Assembly: GCF_014960965.1 (NCBI RefSeq)
Contig: NZ_CP063169.1
Coordinates: 3,753,581-3,817,580, forward strand
Length of the DNA stretch: 64,000 nt
From: Ruania alkalisoli
GTDB lineage: Bacteria; Actinomycetota; Actinomycetes; Actinomycetales; Beutenbergiaceae
Reading direction: 5' to 3'
The stretch's first letter is position 1; each line of letters starts with the position of its first letter. The translations under genes and the position numbers were made by a program. The notes below the pieces were generated by a model that had not been told where the DNA came from, ran no database searches, and saw nothing but the letters and a program-made list of their open reading frames with translations. Positions 25,357-34,563 of the stretch are shown here, piece after piece.

Positions 25357-26514
25357 GTGAGCACCCTGGGTGAGCCGAGCGCAACGAGATTCCGCCCGTC
25401 ATTGGCGAGCGCCGCCGTCGTGATCGGCGGCCTGACCGTGGGGGCGGTGGGCCTGTACTTCACGGCCTCGATCGTGGCGCCGGCATTCTTCGCATTCACA
25501 CTGTTCGTCTCGGCGCGGCCGTTGCAGCGGCTGCTGGAGCGGGCCGGGGCGCCGAAGATCGTGGCCGCAGTGCTGGTACTGCTGGGGTTGTACGTGGTGC
25601 TGACCGCACTCGTGATCGCCACCATCGCTTCCCTCACGCAGGCTGCTCTGGAGCTGCCCCGCTACACCCGTGACCTGCAGGCGATCTATCTGGACACCCT
25701 TGCCTGGCTGGAGCAGTTCGGCGTGGACGATGCCGCCCTGGCCCAGTACGCGAGCTCGATCGACCTCAACCGTGTGGCCGATCTGCTCGGTGCCGTGGTG
25801 CAGGGCACCACCTCAGCAGGCGGCCAGGCACTGGTGATCCTGGTGGTGATGTTCTTCCTGGCGATCGACTCCACGTCGGTGCGCTCGCGCTGGCAGCTGC
25901 TCACAGCGAGCCGCCCGGAACTGGCCACCTCACTGCGGGCGTTCTTCGCGGGAGTACGCAAGTACTGGGTCGTGTGCACCGTCTTCGGTCTCATCGTGGC
26001 CGCGCTGGACGTGATCGCGTTGTGGATCATCGGCGTGCCGCTGGCTCTGGTGTGGGGGGTGCTGGCGTTCGTGACCAACTACATCCCGAACGTCGGGTTC
26101 GTGATCGGTCTGATCCCGCCGGCGCTGATCGCTCTGCTGGAGGGCGGCGTCACCGATATGGTCGCCGTGATCGTGACGTACTCGGTGCTGAACTTCACCA
26201 TCCAGACCATCATCCAGCCGAAGGTCGTCGGAGATGCCGTGGGGCTGAGCCCCGCGGTCTCCTTCCTGTCGCTGACGTTCTGGACGGTGGTGGTGGGCCC
26301 GTTGGGTGCGATCCTCGCGGTGCCATTGACGTTGGCCGCGAAGGCCGGACTCGTCGACGCCCACCCGGAGGCGCGGTGGATCAATGCCTTCCTGGTGACC
26401 GATACGCAGGCGAAACGGGCGTTGAGCTCGAACGGCACCACGGCCCCGACGGCCACAAGGACCACCAAGGCGAACCCCGAGCAGCCTGCAGCCGAGGAGA
26501 CAAATTCCGCTTGA
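25357..26514 (+). CDS. AI-2E family transporter (PerM/YdiK-like)
   Basis: 385 residues with 7-8 membrane segments. Family signatures are FVTNYIPNVGFVIGLIPPAL and VIVTYSVLNFTIQTIIQPKVVG, ending PLGAILAVPLTL. Members export small molecules or cations; AI-2 export is proven for only some. The tail after the last helix is Thr/Ala-rich and probably disordered. GTG 25357 is preferred: the frame upstream overlaps rnhA. A TAAGAAT sequence lies just before it. Confidence 0.85.
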   Translation: MSTLGEPSATRFRPSLASAAVVIGGLTVGAVGLYFTASIVAPAFFAFTLFVSARPLQRLLERAGAPKIVAAVLVLLGLYVVLTALVIATIASLTQAALELPRYTRDLQAIYLDTLAWLEQFGVDDAALAQYASSIDLNRVADLLGAVVQGTTSAGGQALVILVVMFFLAIDSTSVRSRWQLLTASRPELATSLRAFFAGVRKYWVVCTVFGLIVAALDVIALWIIGVPLALVWGVLAFVTNYIPNVGFVIGLIPPALIALLEGGVTDMVAVIVTYSVLNFTIQTIIQPKVVGDAVGLSPAVSFLSLTFWTVVVGPLGAILAVPLTLAAKAGLVDAHPEARWINAFLVTDTQAKRALSSNGTTAPTATRTTKANPEQPAAEETNSA

Positions 26515-26566
26515 GGCAAGCGGCGCCGTCGGAGATGGTGGAACCTCACGAGGAGAAGGGCACACG

Positions 26567-27502
26567 ATGACGCTGCGATGGGGAACGCTCGACCAGGAGT
26601 CGGTGACAGCCTGGTCCGTATTGACGAACCTGCTCGCCCAGGTGGACGGTACCGAGGAGTTCTACGACGCCGAGGACCTCGCCGAGGAGCTGACCGAACA
26701 CGGATTCACCCCGGAGCAGGACTCGATCGCAGTCTGGGACGGGGAAACGCTGGTTGCCTATGCCCAGCTGCGGGTGCCACACGCGCTCACGCACGCCGAA
26801 GGGTGGGCCCGGGTATCGATCGGCGGCGGCGTCCACCCGGACTACCGGGGCCGTGGCATCGCCACCGAGATGTTCGACCGGATGGAGCCGCGTGGCGTCG
26901 CCCTCGCCAGGGAGCGGCACCCGGGGGCACCGATCCAACTGCGCTCCGGTGGCGGTCTGGAGACCGACCCGGTGCGGCCGCTGCTGACCGAGCGCGGGTA
27001 CAAGCCGGTGCGCTACTTCACGGCGATGAAGCGTGCCCTGCCGGGTGCCGATCTCGCAGAGGTGGACCCACGGGTGGTGCCCTTCGCGGCCGAGCTGAGC
27101 GAGCCCACCCGCTTGGCGCACAACGACGCCTTCACCAGCCACTGGGGTAGCGGTCCGACCACTGCCGAGCACTGGCAGGAATTCGTGCAGGGGCGCCCCT
27201 TCCGGCCGGCGTTCTCGCGGGTGGCGATGGCAGGCGGTGAGGTGCAGGCGTACGCGATGACCCAGCAGTGGGTGGACCGCGAGCTCTACATCGGCTTGGT
27301 GGGCACGCGGGAGGCCGCCCGTGGGCAGGGCCTGGCCCGGGCCGTTCTCAATGCCACGCTGGCCGCAGCGGTCGAGTCCGGCGAATTCGACGTGGTCGAG
27401 TTGGACGTGGACTCCGCCAACCCGCAGGGCGCCGGGGCTCTCTACGCCTCGGTCGGATTCGAGCCGGCGCGCACCACGGCCGTGTTCGCCAAGATGGCCT
27501 GA
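26567..27502 (+). CDS. Tandem GNAT acetyltransferase, MshD-like architecture
   Basis: 311 residues with two GNAT domains. The first (about 1-155) has an acetyl-CoA loop at GVHPDYRGRGIATEMF; the second (about 160-311) has GTREAARGQGLARAVL and ends in VDSANPQGAGALYASVGFE. Mycothiol synthase MshD has this layout, but so do many other tandem GNATs, and no mycothiol-specific neighbour is present. GAGGAGAAGG precedes ATG 26567. Confidence 0.8.
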   Translation: MTLRWGTLDQESVTAWSVLTNLLAQVDGTEEFYDAEDLAEELTEHGFTPEQDSIAVWDGETLVAYAQLRVPHALTHAEGWARVSIGGGVHPDYRGRGIATEMFDRMEPRGVALARERHPGAPIQLRSGGGLETDPVRPLLTERGYKPVRYFTAMKRALPGADLAEVDPRVVPFAAELSEPTRLAHNDAFTSHWGSGPTTAEHWQEFVQGRPFRPAFSRVAMAGGEVQAYAMTQQWVDRELYIGLVGTREAARGQGLARAVLNATLAAAVESGEFDVVELDVDSANPQGAGALYASVGFEPARTTAVFAKMA

Positions 27503-27524
27503 GGATCCCGGGCCAGCGGCCCGG

Positions 27525-28781
27525 TCAGACCTGAGCGGCGATATCCGTCCGGAACTGGCCGCCGTCGAGGCTGATCTGCTCGACACCGGCATAGGCGGCG
27601 CTGCGTGCGGCCGCGATGTCCTCTCCCAGCCCGACCACGGACAGGACGCGACCTCCGGCGGCCACCAGTGCTCCGCCGTCGCCGGTGGCCGTACCGGCGT
27701 GCAAGACGTGCACGCCCGGCAGATCCTCGGCGGCCGCCACCCCGGTGATCACGTCGCCCTGGCGCACCTGCCCGGGATACCCGGACGCGGCCAGCACCAC
27801 GGTGACGGCGGCATCGGAGGTCCAGCGCAGGTCCGGCAGCTGGTCGAGGGTTCCGGTCGCGGCAGCGTGCAGGGCGGCGGCGAGGGAGGACTCCAGCCGG
27901 GCGAGCACCACCTGCGTCTCCGGGTCGCCGAAGCGCGCGTTGAACTCCACCACTCGCAGCCCGCGCGAGGTCAGTGCCAGGCCGCAGTAGAGCAGGCCAA
28001 CGAAGGGAGTGCCGCGCCGCGCCAGCTCCTGCACAGTCGGCAGCGCCACCCGCTCGACCACGTCGTCGACGAGCCCCTCAGGCGCCCACGGCAGCGGCGA
28101 GTAGGCACCCATGCCGCCGGTGTTCGGTCCCGCATCGCCATCAGCGAGGCGTTTGAAGTCCTGCGCCGGCGCGAGCGGGACCACGCGTTCACCGTCGGCG
28201 AGGCAAAAGAGCGAGATCTCCGGGCCGTCCAGGTACTCCTCGATGACCACGCTCGAGCGCCGGTCACGGTTCACGCATGCGGCAGCATGATCGAGGGCTG
28301 CCTGCCGGTCCTCGGTCACCACCACGCCCTTACCGGCGGCGAGGCCATCGTCCTTGACGACGTAGGGCGGGCCGAAGGCATCCAGCGCCTCGGCCACCTC
28401 GTCCATCGTGCGGCACACGTGCGCCATCGCGGTGGGCACGTTCGCCGCGGCCATCACGTCCTTCGCGAACGCCTTCGACCCCTCGAGTGTGGCGGCGTCC
28501 CCGTTCGGCCCGAAGACGGGAATGCCCGCGGCTCGGACGGCGTCCGCCACCCCTGCCACCAGAGGCGCCTCGGGGCCGACGATCACCAGGTCGGACTGCA
28601 ACTGCTGCGCCAGCGCCGCGACGGCGTCCGGGGAGTTCGCATCGACGTCAACATTCGTCGCGATCTGCGCCGTGCCGGGGTTGCCGGGGGCTACGACCAG
28701 TGACGTCGTCACCGGGTCGGCCGCGAGCGAGCGGGCGAGAGCGTGTTCACGGGCACCGGAGCCGATGAGAAGGATCTTCAC
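27525..28781 (-). CDS. purD: Phosphoribosylamine-glycine ligase
   Basis: 418 residues, ATP-grasp enzyme making GAR from phosphoribosylamine and glycine. Signatures: KILLIGSGAREHAL, VVGPEAPLVAG, GSKAFAKDVM, VVKDDGLAAGKGV, TGGMGAYSP and VEFNARFGDPETQ. GTG 28781 fits the family start exactly; the frame upstream runs into the preceding terminator. It is convergent with the GNAT gene. Confidence 0.96.
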   Translation of the reverse strand: MKILLIGSGAREHALARSLAADPVTTSLVVAPGNPGTAQIATNVDVDANSPDAVAALAQQLQSDLVIVGPEAPLVAGVADAVRAAGIPVFGPNGDAATLEGSKAFAKDVMAAANVPTAMAHVCRTMDEVAEALDAFGPPYVVKDDGLAAGKGVVVTEDRQAALDHAAACVNRDRRSSVVIEEYLDGPEISLFCLADGERVVPLAPAQDFKRLADGDAGPNTGGMGAYSPLPWAPEGLVDDVVERVALPTVQELARRGTPFVGLLYCGLALTSRGLRVVEFNARFGDPETQVVLARLESSLAAALHAAATGTLDQLPDLRWTSDAAVTVVLAASGYPGQVRQGDVITGVAAAEDLPGVHVLHAGTATGDGGALVAAGGRVLSVVGLGEDIAAARSAAYAGVEQISLDGGQFRTDIAAQV

Positions 28782-28806
28782 GGTGCCCGAGCCTACCGTG
28801 GCGTCC

Positions 28807-28865
28807 CCACACGAGGACGCACCCGGGGGCGGGCTCGGTGCCCGCACCCGGGTGCGTTCGTGTGG
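28807..28865 (-). terminator. Long hairpin terminator of BCCT gene
   Basis: CCACACGAGGACGCACCCGGG (28807-28827 apart from a 2-nt bulge) pairs with 28847-28865, with a 19-nt loop. It lies 18 bp beyond the BCCT stop and 26 bp upstream of purD. Confidence 0.75.
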
Positions 28866-28882
28866 CCTGGGTGTGAGTCAGG

Positions 28883-30685
28883 TCAGACCTGCAGCGAGTC
28901 CGACTGGGACGCCGCCTCCTGCTGCTGCTTCTTCTTGCGGTTGAACAGCTTCCGCTTCACGGCGGGCGGCGGGTCGAGCAACCCGTCCTCGATGAACGAG
29001 GTCGAGACGTGATCGGTCAGCTCATCCCGCGCGATGCGGCGCTGAGCCCGCAGCATCCGAGCCCGCTGGGAACGGAACTGCTTGATCAGCGCCACGCACA
29101 TGAAGATCATGATGATGCTGAACGGAAGCGCGATGGAGATCGCCACACTCTGAAGTGCGCTGAGTACCGCGCTTCCACCAGCGAGCAGCAGCGCGGACGC
29201 CACAGCACCCTCGAGGATCGCCCACAGCACGCGACTCCACTTCGGGGGTTCCGGGTCGCCGCCGGAGGCCAGCATGTCAACCACGAGCGAGCCGGAGTCA
29301 GACGATGTGACGAAGAAGATGACGACCAGCAGCACCGCCAAGCCGACGAGCACCTTCCCGACCCCGCTCCCGGGTTCCCCGACGAGACCGTCGAGCATGG
29401 TGAACAACGATCCGGTGCCATCGACTGTCAGGCCCTCGGGTCCGACAGTGTCGTCAGGTCCGCCCTCGGTGACCAGCCCGCCCTCACCGAAGAGCTGGCG
29501 GTGGAGCGCGGTGCCGCCGAAGACGGTGAACCAGAGGAACGAGAAGGCCGTCGGGAGCACGAGCACACCGACCACGAACTCACGCACGGTGCGGCCGCGC
29601 GAGATGCGGGCGATGAAGACGCCGACGAAGGGCGCCCAGGAGACCCACCAGCCCCAGTAGAACGCGGTCCACCAACCCTGCCAGGTGGTGCCATCTTCAC
29701 CGGCGAACGCGGTGGTGCGGAAGGCGTTGTTGAGGAACTCCTGGAAGTACAGGCCGGTGGCCTCAACGTACTCGCGCAGCAGGAACATCGTCGGGCCGGC
29801 GATCAGCACGAAGATCATCAGGCCGATGGCCAGGATCATGTTCCCGTTGGAGAGGTACTTGATGCCCTTCTTCACCCCGGTGACCACCGAGACCAGGGCG
29901 ATCAGCGTGATGATCCCGATGAGGAACACCATGATGAGATTGGTGGGCTCTCCGATGATCTCCAGGAAGCTCAGCCCCGACGCAACCTGCGAGACACCGA
30001 GCCCCAGCGACGTGGCCACACCGAAGACGGTGCCGACCACGGCGATCACGTCGATGACGTTCCCGATCCAGCTGTCAGTGCGCTTGCCGAGGATTGCCTC
30101 GAGGGACCAGCGGATGGAGATCGGCCGCTTGCGCACGTGCACGGCGTAGGCGATGGCCAGACCCACGACGACGTAGATCGCCCAGGGGTGCAGACCCCAG
30201 TGCAGGAAGGTGGTCACCAAGGACTCTTCCGCCCCGGCCGCGTCCATCTCCGCGATGCCGGTGGCACGGTTCGGGATGCCGGCGAAGTGGTGCAGCGGCT
30301 CCGCCACACCCCAGAACATCAGACCGATCCCCATACCGGCAGCGAACAACATCGCCAGCCACGGCCCCATCTTGAACTCGGCCGGCTCGTCCTCGTCTCC
30401 CAGGACGATGTCGCCGTAGTGACTCACGCCCACCCAGACCGCGAAGCCGACGAAGGCCGTCACGAGCACGATGTAGTACCACCCGAAGGCGGTGACAATG
30501 CCACCGCTGACCACACCGATCGCATCCCCGAACGCTGACCCACCAGCGATGGCCGCGATCACGAAGGCGGCAATGACCACCATCGATGGCCAGAACACGC
30601 CTGGGCGGACCGAGGAGTACCACGGTCCGGATCGATCGGGATCCTCTGGCGGCGGTGGTGTCTTGTCCTTCACCTCGGCTGTCAT
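28883..30685 (-). CDS. BCCT family betaine/choline/carnitine transporter
   Basis: 600 residues with 12 membrane segments and charged ends, like BetP of corynebacteria. Signature motifs are GMGIGLMFWGVAEPLHHF and WGWWVSWAPFVGVFIARISRG with the Trp box. It imports compatible solutes such as glycine betaine with sodium. The C-terminal ~70 residues are rich in Arg/Lys (VKRKLFNRKKKQQQ), as in osmosensing BCCT proteins. A GAGGAG-rich leader precedes ATG 30685. Confidence 0.92.
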   Translation of the reverse strand: MTAEVKDKTPPPPEDPDRSGPWYSSVRPGVFWPSMVVIAAFVIAAIAGGSAFGDAIGVVSGGIVTAFGWYYIVLVTAFVGFAVWVGVSHYGDIVLGDEDEPAEFKMGPWLAMLFAAGMGIGLMFWGVAEPLHHFAGIPNRATGIAEMDAAGAEESLVTTFLHWGLHPWAIYVVVGLAIAYAVHVRKRPISIRWSLEAILGKRTDSWIGNVIDVIAVVGTVFGVATSLGLGVSQVASGLSFLEIIGEPTNLIMVFLIGIITLIALVSVVTGVKKGIKYLSNGNMILAIGLMIFVLIAGPTMFLLREYVEATGLYFQEFLNNAFRTTAFAGEDGTTWQGWWTAFYWGWWVSWAPFVGVFIARISRGRTVREFVVGVLVLPTAFSFLWFTVFGGTALHRQLFGEGGLVTEGGPDDTVGPEGLTVDGTGSLFTMLDGLVGEPGSGVGKVLVGLAVLLVVIFFVTSSDSGSLVVDMLASGGDPEPPKWSRVLWAILEGAVASALLLAGGSAVLSALQSVAISIALPFSIIMIFMCVALIKQFRSQRARMLRAQRRIARDELTDHVSTSFIEDGLLDPPPAVKRKLFNRKKKQQQEAASQSDSLQV

Positions 30686-30826
30686 CGTCTCCCTCTCCTC
30701 GGTTCATTTGCCATGCCGGATCGGGTAGAACCCTCCGACAAACACTCCACCGTAGCGAAGAGAGCAAATTCCGCCAGGCGGCCCGGTTCTCACGGGCGCC
30801 AGAAAACGTGCGTACTGGTGCGGGGA

Positions 30827-32113
30827 TCAGTCCAGCAGGTCGTGACGAACGATCGTCGCGGCCCGGTCCGGCCCCACTCCGATCGAGGAGATCCGGGTAC
30901 CGGACATCTCCTCCAGCGCGAGCACGTAGCGCTGGGCGTTCACGGGGAGGTCCTCGAAGGTCCGGCAGCCGGAGATATCCTCCCACCACCCATCGAGGTG
31001 CTCGTAGATCGGGGTGGCGTGGTGGAAGGCGGTCTGGTCCACCGGCATCTCGTCGTGACGGACGCCGTCGACGTCGTAGGCCACGCACACCGGGACCTTC
31101 TCCCAACCCGTGAGCACGTCCAGTTTCGTCAGCACAAGGTCGGTGAGTCCGTTCACGCGGCCGGCGTAGCGGGCCACGACAGCGTCGTACCAACCGCAGC
31201 GACGTGGCCGCCCGGTGGTGACACCGAACTCGCCACCGGCCTTGCGCAACGACTCACCGTCGTCGTCGTTGAGCTCGGTGGGGAACGGACCTTCGCCCAC
31301 ACGCGTGGTGTACGCCTTGATCACGCCGACCACGCGATCGATCCGCGTGGGCCCGATGCCGGACCCGGTCGCCGCACCGCCGGCCGTGGCAGAGGAAGAG
31401 GTGACGAACGGATAGGTTCCATGGTCGACATCGAGCATGGTGGCCTGGCCTGCTTCGTACACGACAGTCTTGCCGGCATCGAGAGCCTGGTTCAGCACCA
31501 GGGACGTGTCGGCGACCATCGGGCGGACCCGGTCGGCATAGGAGAGCAGCTCGTCGGTCACGGCATCGATGTCGGCCGCGCGCCGGTTATAGATCTTGAC
31601 GAGGATCTGGTTCTTCTGCTCCAGCGCCCCCTCGACCTTCTCCCGCAGGATGCCCTCGTCGAACAGATCCGAGATGCGGATGCCCACGCGGCTCATCTTG
31701 TCCGCGTAGGTGGGGCCGATCCCGCGGCCGGTGGTGCCGATCTGCCGCTTGCCGAGGAAACGCTCGGTGACCTTGTCCAGCGTCCGGTTGTAGCTGGGGA
31801 TGACGTGAGCACTGGAGGAGATGAGCAGCTTGGAGACGTCCACACCACGCTCGGTGAGGCCGTCCAGCTCCTCGAAGAGCACCTCGAGATCGACCACCAC
31901 GCCGTTGCCGATCACGGGCGTGCATCCCTCGGACAGGATTCCGGAGGGCAGCAGGTGGAGCGCGTACTTCTCGTCCCCGACCACCACGGTGTGCCCAGCG
32001 TTGTTACCGCCGTTGAACTTCACCACATAGTCGACGCGAGAACCGAGCTGGTCGGTCGCCTTCCCCTTGCCTTCGTCGCCCCACTGGGCACCGAGGACCA
32101 CCACGGCTGGCAT
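30827..32113 (-). CDS. purA: Adenylosuccinate synthetase
   Basis: 428 residues. Makes adenylosuccinate from IMP, aspartate and [17 protein letters not shown] (P-loop and catalytic Asp), [10 protein letters not shown] (catalytic His), [19 protein letters not shown] and the C-terminal [14 protein letters not shown] are all intact. Followed upstream on the same strand by the DUF3151 gene, its usual neighbour in actinobacteria. Confidence 0.97.
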   Translation of the reverse strand: MPAVVVLGAQWGDEGKGKATDQLGSRVDYVVKFNGGNNAGHTVVVGDEKYALHLLPSGILSEGCTPVIGNGVVVDLEVLFEELDGLTERGVDVSKLLISSSAHVIPSYNRTLDKVTERFLGKRQIGTTGRGIGPTYADKMSRVGIRISDLFDEGILREKVEGALEQKNQILVKIYNRRAADIDAVTDELLSYADRVRPMVADTSLVLNQALDAGKTVVYEAGQATMLDVDHGTYPFVTSSSATAGGAATGSGIGPTRIDRVVGVIKAYTTRVGEGPFPTELNDDDGESLRKAGGEFGVTTGRPRRCGWYDAVVARYAGRVNGLTDLVLTKLDVLTGWEKVPVCVAYDVDGVRHDEMPVDQTAFHHATPIYEHLDGWWEDISGCRTFEDLPVNAQRYVLALEEMSGTRISSIGVGPDRAATIVRHDLLD

Positions 32114-32167
32114 GCGTTTCCTTCCGGTCTGCGAGACCTGTTCAGGCCCAGTGCAGCCTACCGGTGA

Positions 32168-32575
32168 TCACAGCGAGCGTGCCGCCGGGTCCGAATCGTC
32201 GGCGAAGGACCGGCACCGCTCGGCTTCTTCCGCTTCACCGATCGCCTCGGCGGCGTCCGCAAGCGCGAGCAGGGCGATGAGGAACCCCTGGTTGGGGACG
32301 TGCTCGGCCGGGATCGGGCCAGCGCCGCGCCAGCCGGCGCGGCGCAGGGCGTCCAGGCCACGGTGATAGCCGGTGCGGGCGAAGGCGTAGGCGGCCACCG
32401 GGTCCGCGGCCGCGAGACTCTCCCGTGCCAGCATCGCCCAGGCGTAGCTCGCCGCCGGGTAACGGGCGGCGACATCGCGCAGCGACGTCCCCTCGCCGAT
32501 CGCGGCGCGCGCCGCCATGTCCGGGTGGTCTTCGGGCAGCCGGGTCGGTTCCGGGCCAAGCAGGTTCGCATGCAT
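32168..32575 (-). CDS. DUF3151 family protein
   Basis: 135 residues, helical. The segments LPEDHPDMAARAAIGEGTSL, AARYPAASYAWAMLA and GYHRGLDALRRAGWRG, then VPNQGFLIALLALADAAEAIG, fit DUF3151, a family found in actinobacteria next to purA. No enzymatic motif. Probably co-transcribed with purA, 54 bp apart. Function unknown. Confidence 0.85.
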   Translation of the reverse strand: MHANLLGPEPTRLPEDHPDMAARAAIGEGTSLRDVAARYPAASYAWAMLARESLAAADPVAAYAFARTGYHRGLDALRRAGWRGAGPIPAEHVPNQGFLIALLALADAAEAIGEAEEAERCRSFADDSDPAARSL

Positions 32576-32755
32576 GACCCCAGTCTCGCATCCGGGATGC
32601 TCCGCTCAGGAAGCCACCATGATGGTTGCGGTGGCGCGCGCCCGTCCCGTGACACGCGCTGAACCGCTACCTGTTCCCTGCACGAATCGTCTACCGTGTC
32701 AGTACTGAAGGGCTCGCCAGATGCGCGCTCCGGCCCGTCCCCCACAGGAGGCTCC

Positions 32756-33127
32756 GTGCCCGACGCACCCAGCGATGCCGTGCCACCCCGCAACCAGGGC
32801 AGCGGCGACGGCAGCACCGGGATCGTGCAAACCCTGCTCGAAGACGACTGCACCAGGCTGGTGCTCTCCGGCGAGATCGACGTAGCTATGTCCGACGAAC
32901 TGACCGAAGCGGTCGCCGAAGCGGAGAAGGCTGGCCTGCCCGTCAAAGTGGACGTACGGCACGTGGAGTTCATGGACTCGGCCGGCATCGCACTGCTGGC
33001 CCGGCTCGCCAGCCATACGCCCGGACGGCCGCTGCTGATCCGCCCGCCGGACGTCGTCCGGTTCCTGCTGGAGGCGACGCACATCGGGGACCTGGTGGAC
33101 GTCGTCGAGCACGACCCGGCGAACTGA
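32756..33127 (+). CDS. STAS-domain anti-anti-sigma factor-like protein
   Basis: About 123 residues from GTG 32756, which has AGGAGG 5 nt upstream; an upstream in-frame ATG at 32696 is less likely. RLVLSGEIDVAMSDEL is the STAS beta strand and FMDSAGIALLARL carries the Ser normally phosphorylated by an anti-sigma kinase. No kinase or sigma gene is adjacent, so the partner is elsewhere. Confidence 0.87.
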   Translation: MPDAPSDAVPPRNQGSGDGSTGIVQTLLEDDCTRLVLSGEIDVAMSDELTEAVAEAEKAGLPVKVDVRHVEFMDSAGIALLARLASHTPGRPLLIRPPDVVRFLLEATHIGDLVDVVEHDPAN

Positions 33128-33143
33128 GCGCCCGGGCGAGGCG

Positions 33144-34040
33144 TCAGGCAGGGGCGAGGGACGCCGTCCGGCGACGTGCCCGCCACCAGGCCGGGAGTCG
33201 TTCCCACGGGACGAAGGCCGACCAGCAGACCACCGTGGGCAGGAAGTGGATGCCCAGCAGCACGAAGGTGGCCAGGTGGAAGGACATGAAGGCCCCGATC
33301 GCCAGCGCCAGCCACCGACCTCGCAGCGCAAACACCACCGGTGAGGCGATCTCCAGCAGCAGTGCCCCCCACTGGGCCGCTCGCAGCAGCAGCGCGTGCT
33401 GCACCAACAGCTGGTTCACGTCGTTCGGCCTGCGGATGAAAGCCCACGCGAGCGTGCCGGAGGTGGCCCAGCGCAGCAGCGAGCCGCCGCTGAAGACGTA
33501 CTTCGCCAGCACCGACCCCAGGTAGGTGAGGACAGTGAAGAGCTGGATCATCCGCAACGGCCACCCTGCCACGGAGTCCGCCGTCGGTCCCCCGCCGTAG
33601 CGCGACGTCCCCGCGGTGGGCAGCACTAGCATGCCGATCACGATCGCCATGTGGTCGTGGGAGACGTAGCCGTAGCTCATCGCCCACAGCACCCAGAGCA
33701 GATACGACACGCCCAGCACCAGTCCACCGGCGTGCTGCACGGCGGCAGGCACACGAGCGAACCCGCCGAGCACCATGGCAACGGCTCCCACGTGCACGCC
33801 GACGAACAGCATCTGCGCTACCCCGTCGGTGACCGGCGGCAGGTGCAGCCACTCGGCCACGAGCACCGGGGCGAACAACTCCGGGGTCCCGCCCCGCTCC
33901 CCGGTGGAGTTCAGGAAGTAGCGCACGTCCAGCACCGCCATGACCGCCAGGGCCGTACGCACCCACGCCACCCGCGCCCGGGGCAGCGCGGGCACGAGCC
34001 AGGCCAGCACGCGGCGCGCCAGGGCGAGGGCCGCCGTCAC
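33144..34040 (-). CDS. HTTM-like (vitamin K carboxylase-type) membrane protein
   Basis: 298 residues with about eight hydrophobic segments and conserved HTTM-type points: VRYFLNSTGERGG, SYGYVSHDHMAIVIGMLVLP, GSVLAKYVFSGGSLLRWATSG and the final HFLPTVVCWSAFVPWERL. HTTM proteins resemble the membrane part of gamma-carboxylase; most are uncharacterised. Its start overlaps the small upstream gene (ATGA), so both are made together. Confidence 0.75.
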   Translation of the reverse strand: MTAALALARRVLAWLVPALPRARVAWVRTALAVMAVLDVRYFLNSTGERGGTPELFAPVLVAEWLHLPPVTDGVAQMLFVGVHVGAVAMVLGGFARVPAAVQHAGGLVLGVSYLLWVLWAMSYGYVSHDHMAIVIGMLVLPTAGTSRYGGGPTADSVAGWPLRMIQLFTVLTYLGSVLAKYVFSGGSLLRWATSGTLAWAFIRRPNDVNQLLVQHALLLRAAQWGALLLEIASPVVFALRGRWLALAIGAFMSFHLATFVLLGIHFLPTVVCWSAFVPWERLPAWWRARRRTASLAPA

Positions 34041-34489
34041 GGGACCTCCCAGATGAGCACGACTGTGTCGTACGGCTCGGATGCCAGGGCACCCCCGGAC
34101 ATCGGCGAGATGTTCTCGTACACCGTGACCGAGGTGAGCACGTGCGGGGGGTGACTGTCCTGCCAGGCCTCGACGATGTCACCCAGCAGGTCCGGGTCGG
34201 CCTGGAACTCAGGGAGCTGGACCTCGAACTCGACGCGCGAGATGCCGGCCGAGCCGGGCGTCAGGCCCACGCGCACCTCCTCGCCCGTGGTCGTGACGCC
34301 CATGACGTAGGTGTTGATCACGTCGCCGTTCGGGTCGCGCGGGTAGGCGTACTGCCCCAGGCTCCCCAGCGGGAACCAGTGGTCGGCACGCAGGAACTGG
34401 GCTGCCACCAGCACTCCGACGAGCAGCACCATCACACCGACCCGCCAGAGCGCCCCCATGCCCGCATGATGGCAGATGCGTTCCTGCAT
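34037..34489 (-). CDS. Conserved hypothetical membrane-anchored protein (HTTM partner)
   Basis: 150 residues. One N-terminal membrane segment (about 12-32), then an extracytoplasmic beta-rich domain including HWFPLGSLGQYAYPRDPNG and a C-terminal VVLIWEVP. No known motif. GAAGG lies 5 nt before ATG 34489. ATGA overlap with the HTTM-like gene suggests a two-component membrane unit. Function unknown. Confidence 0.7.
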   Translation of the reverse strand: MQERICHHAGMGALWRVGVMVLLVGVLVAAQFLRADHWFPLGSLGQYAYPRDPNGDVINTYVMGVTTTGEEVRVGLTPGSAGISRVEFEVQLPEFQADPDLLGDIVEAWQDSHPPHVLTSVTVYENISPMSGGALASEPYDTVVLIWEVP

Positions 34490-34563
34490 GTAGCCTTCAA
34501 CACTCGCGGCAGGTGGAAAAGACCATGACCGATGTCAGTGGTCGTTCCTACAGTTGACACGCT

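Noticed and set aside
34554-34559. TTGACA as -35 of the double ABC exporter
   Set aside because: It is only a few bases before the ATG at 34564, so it cannot be the -35 for this gene.
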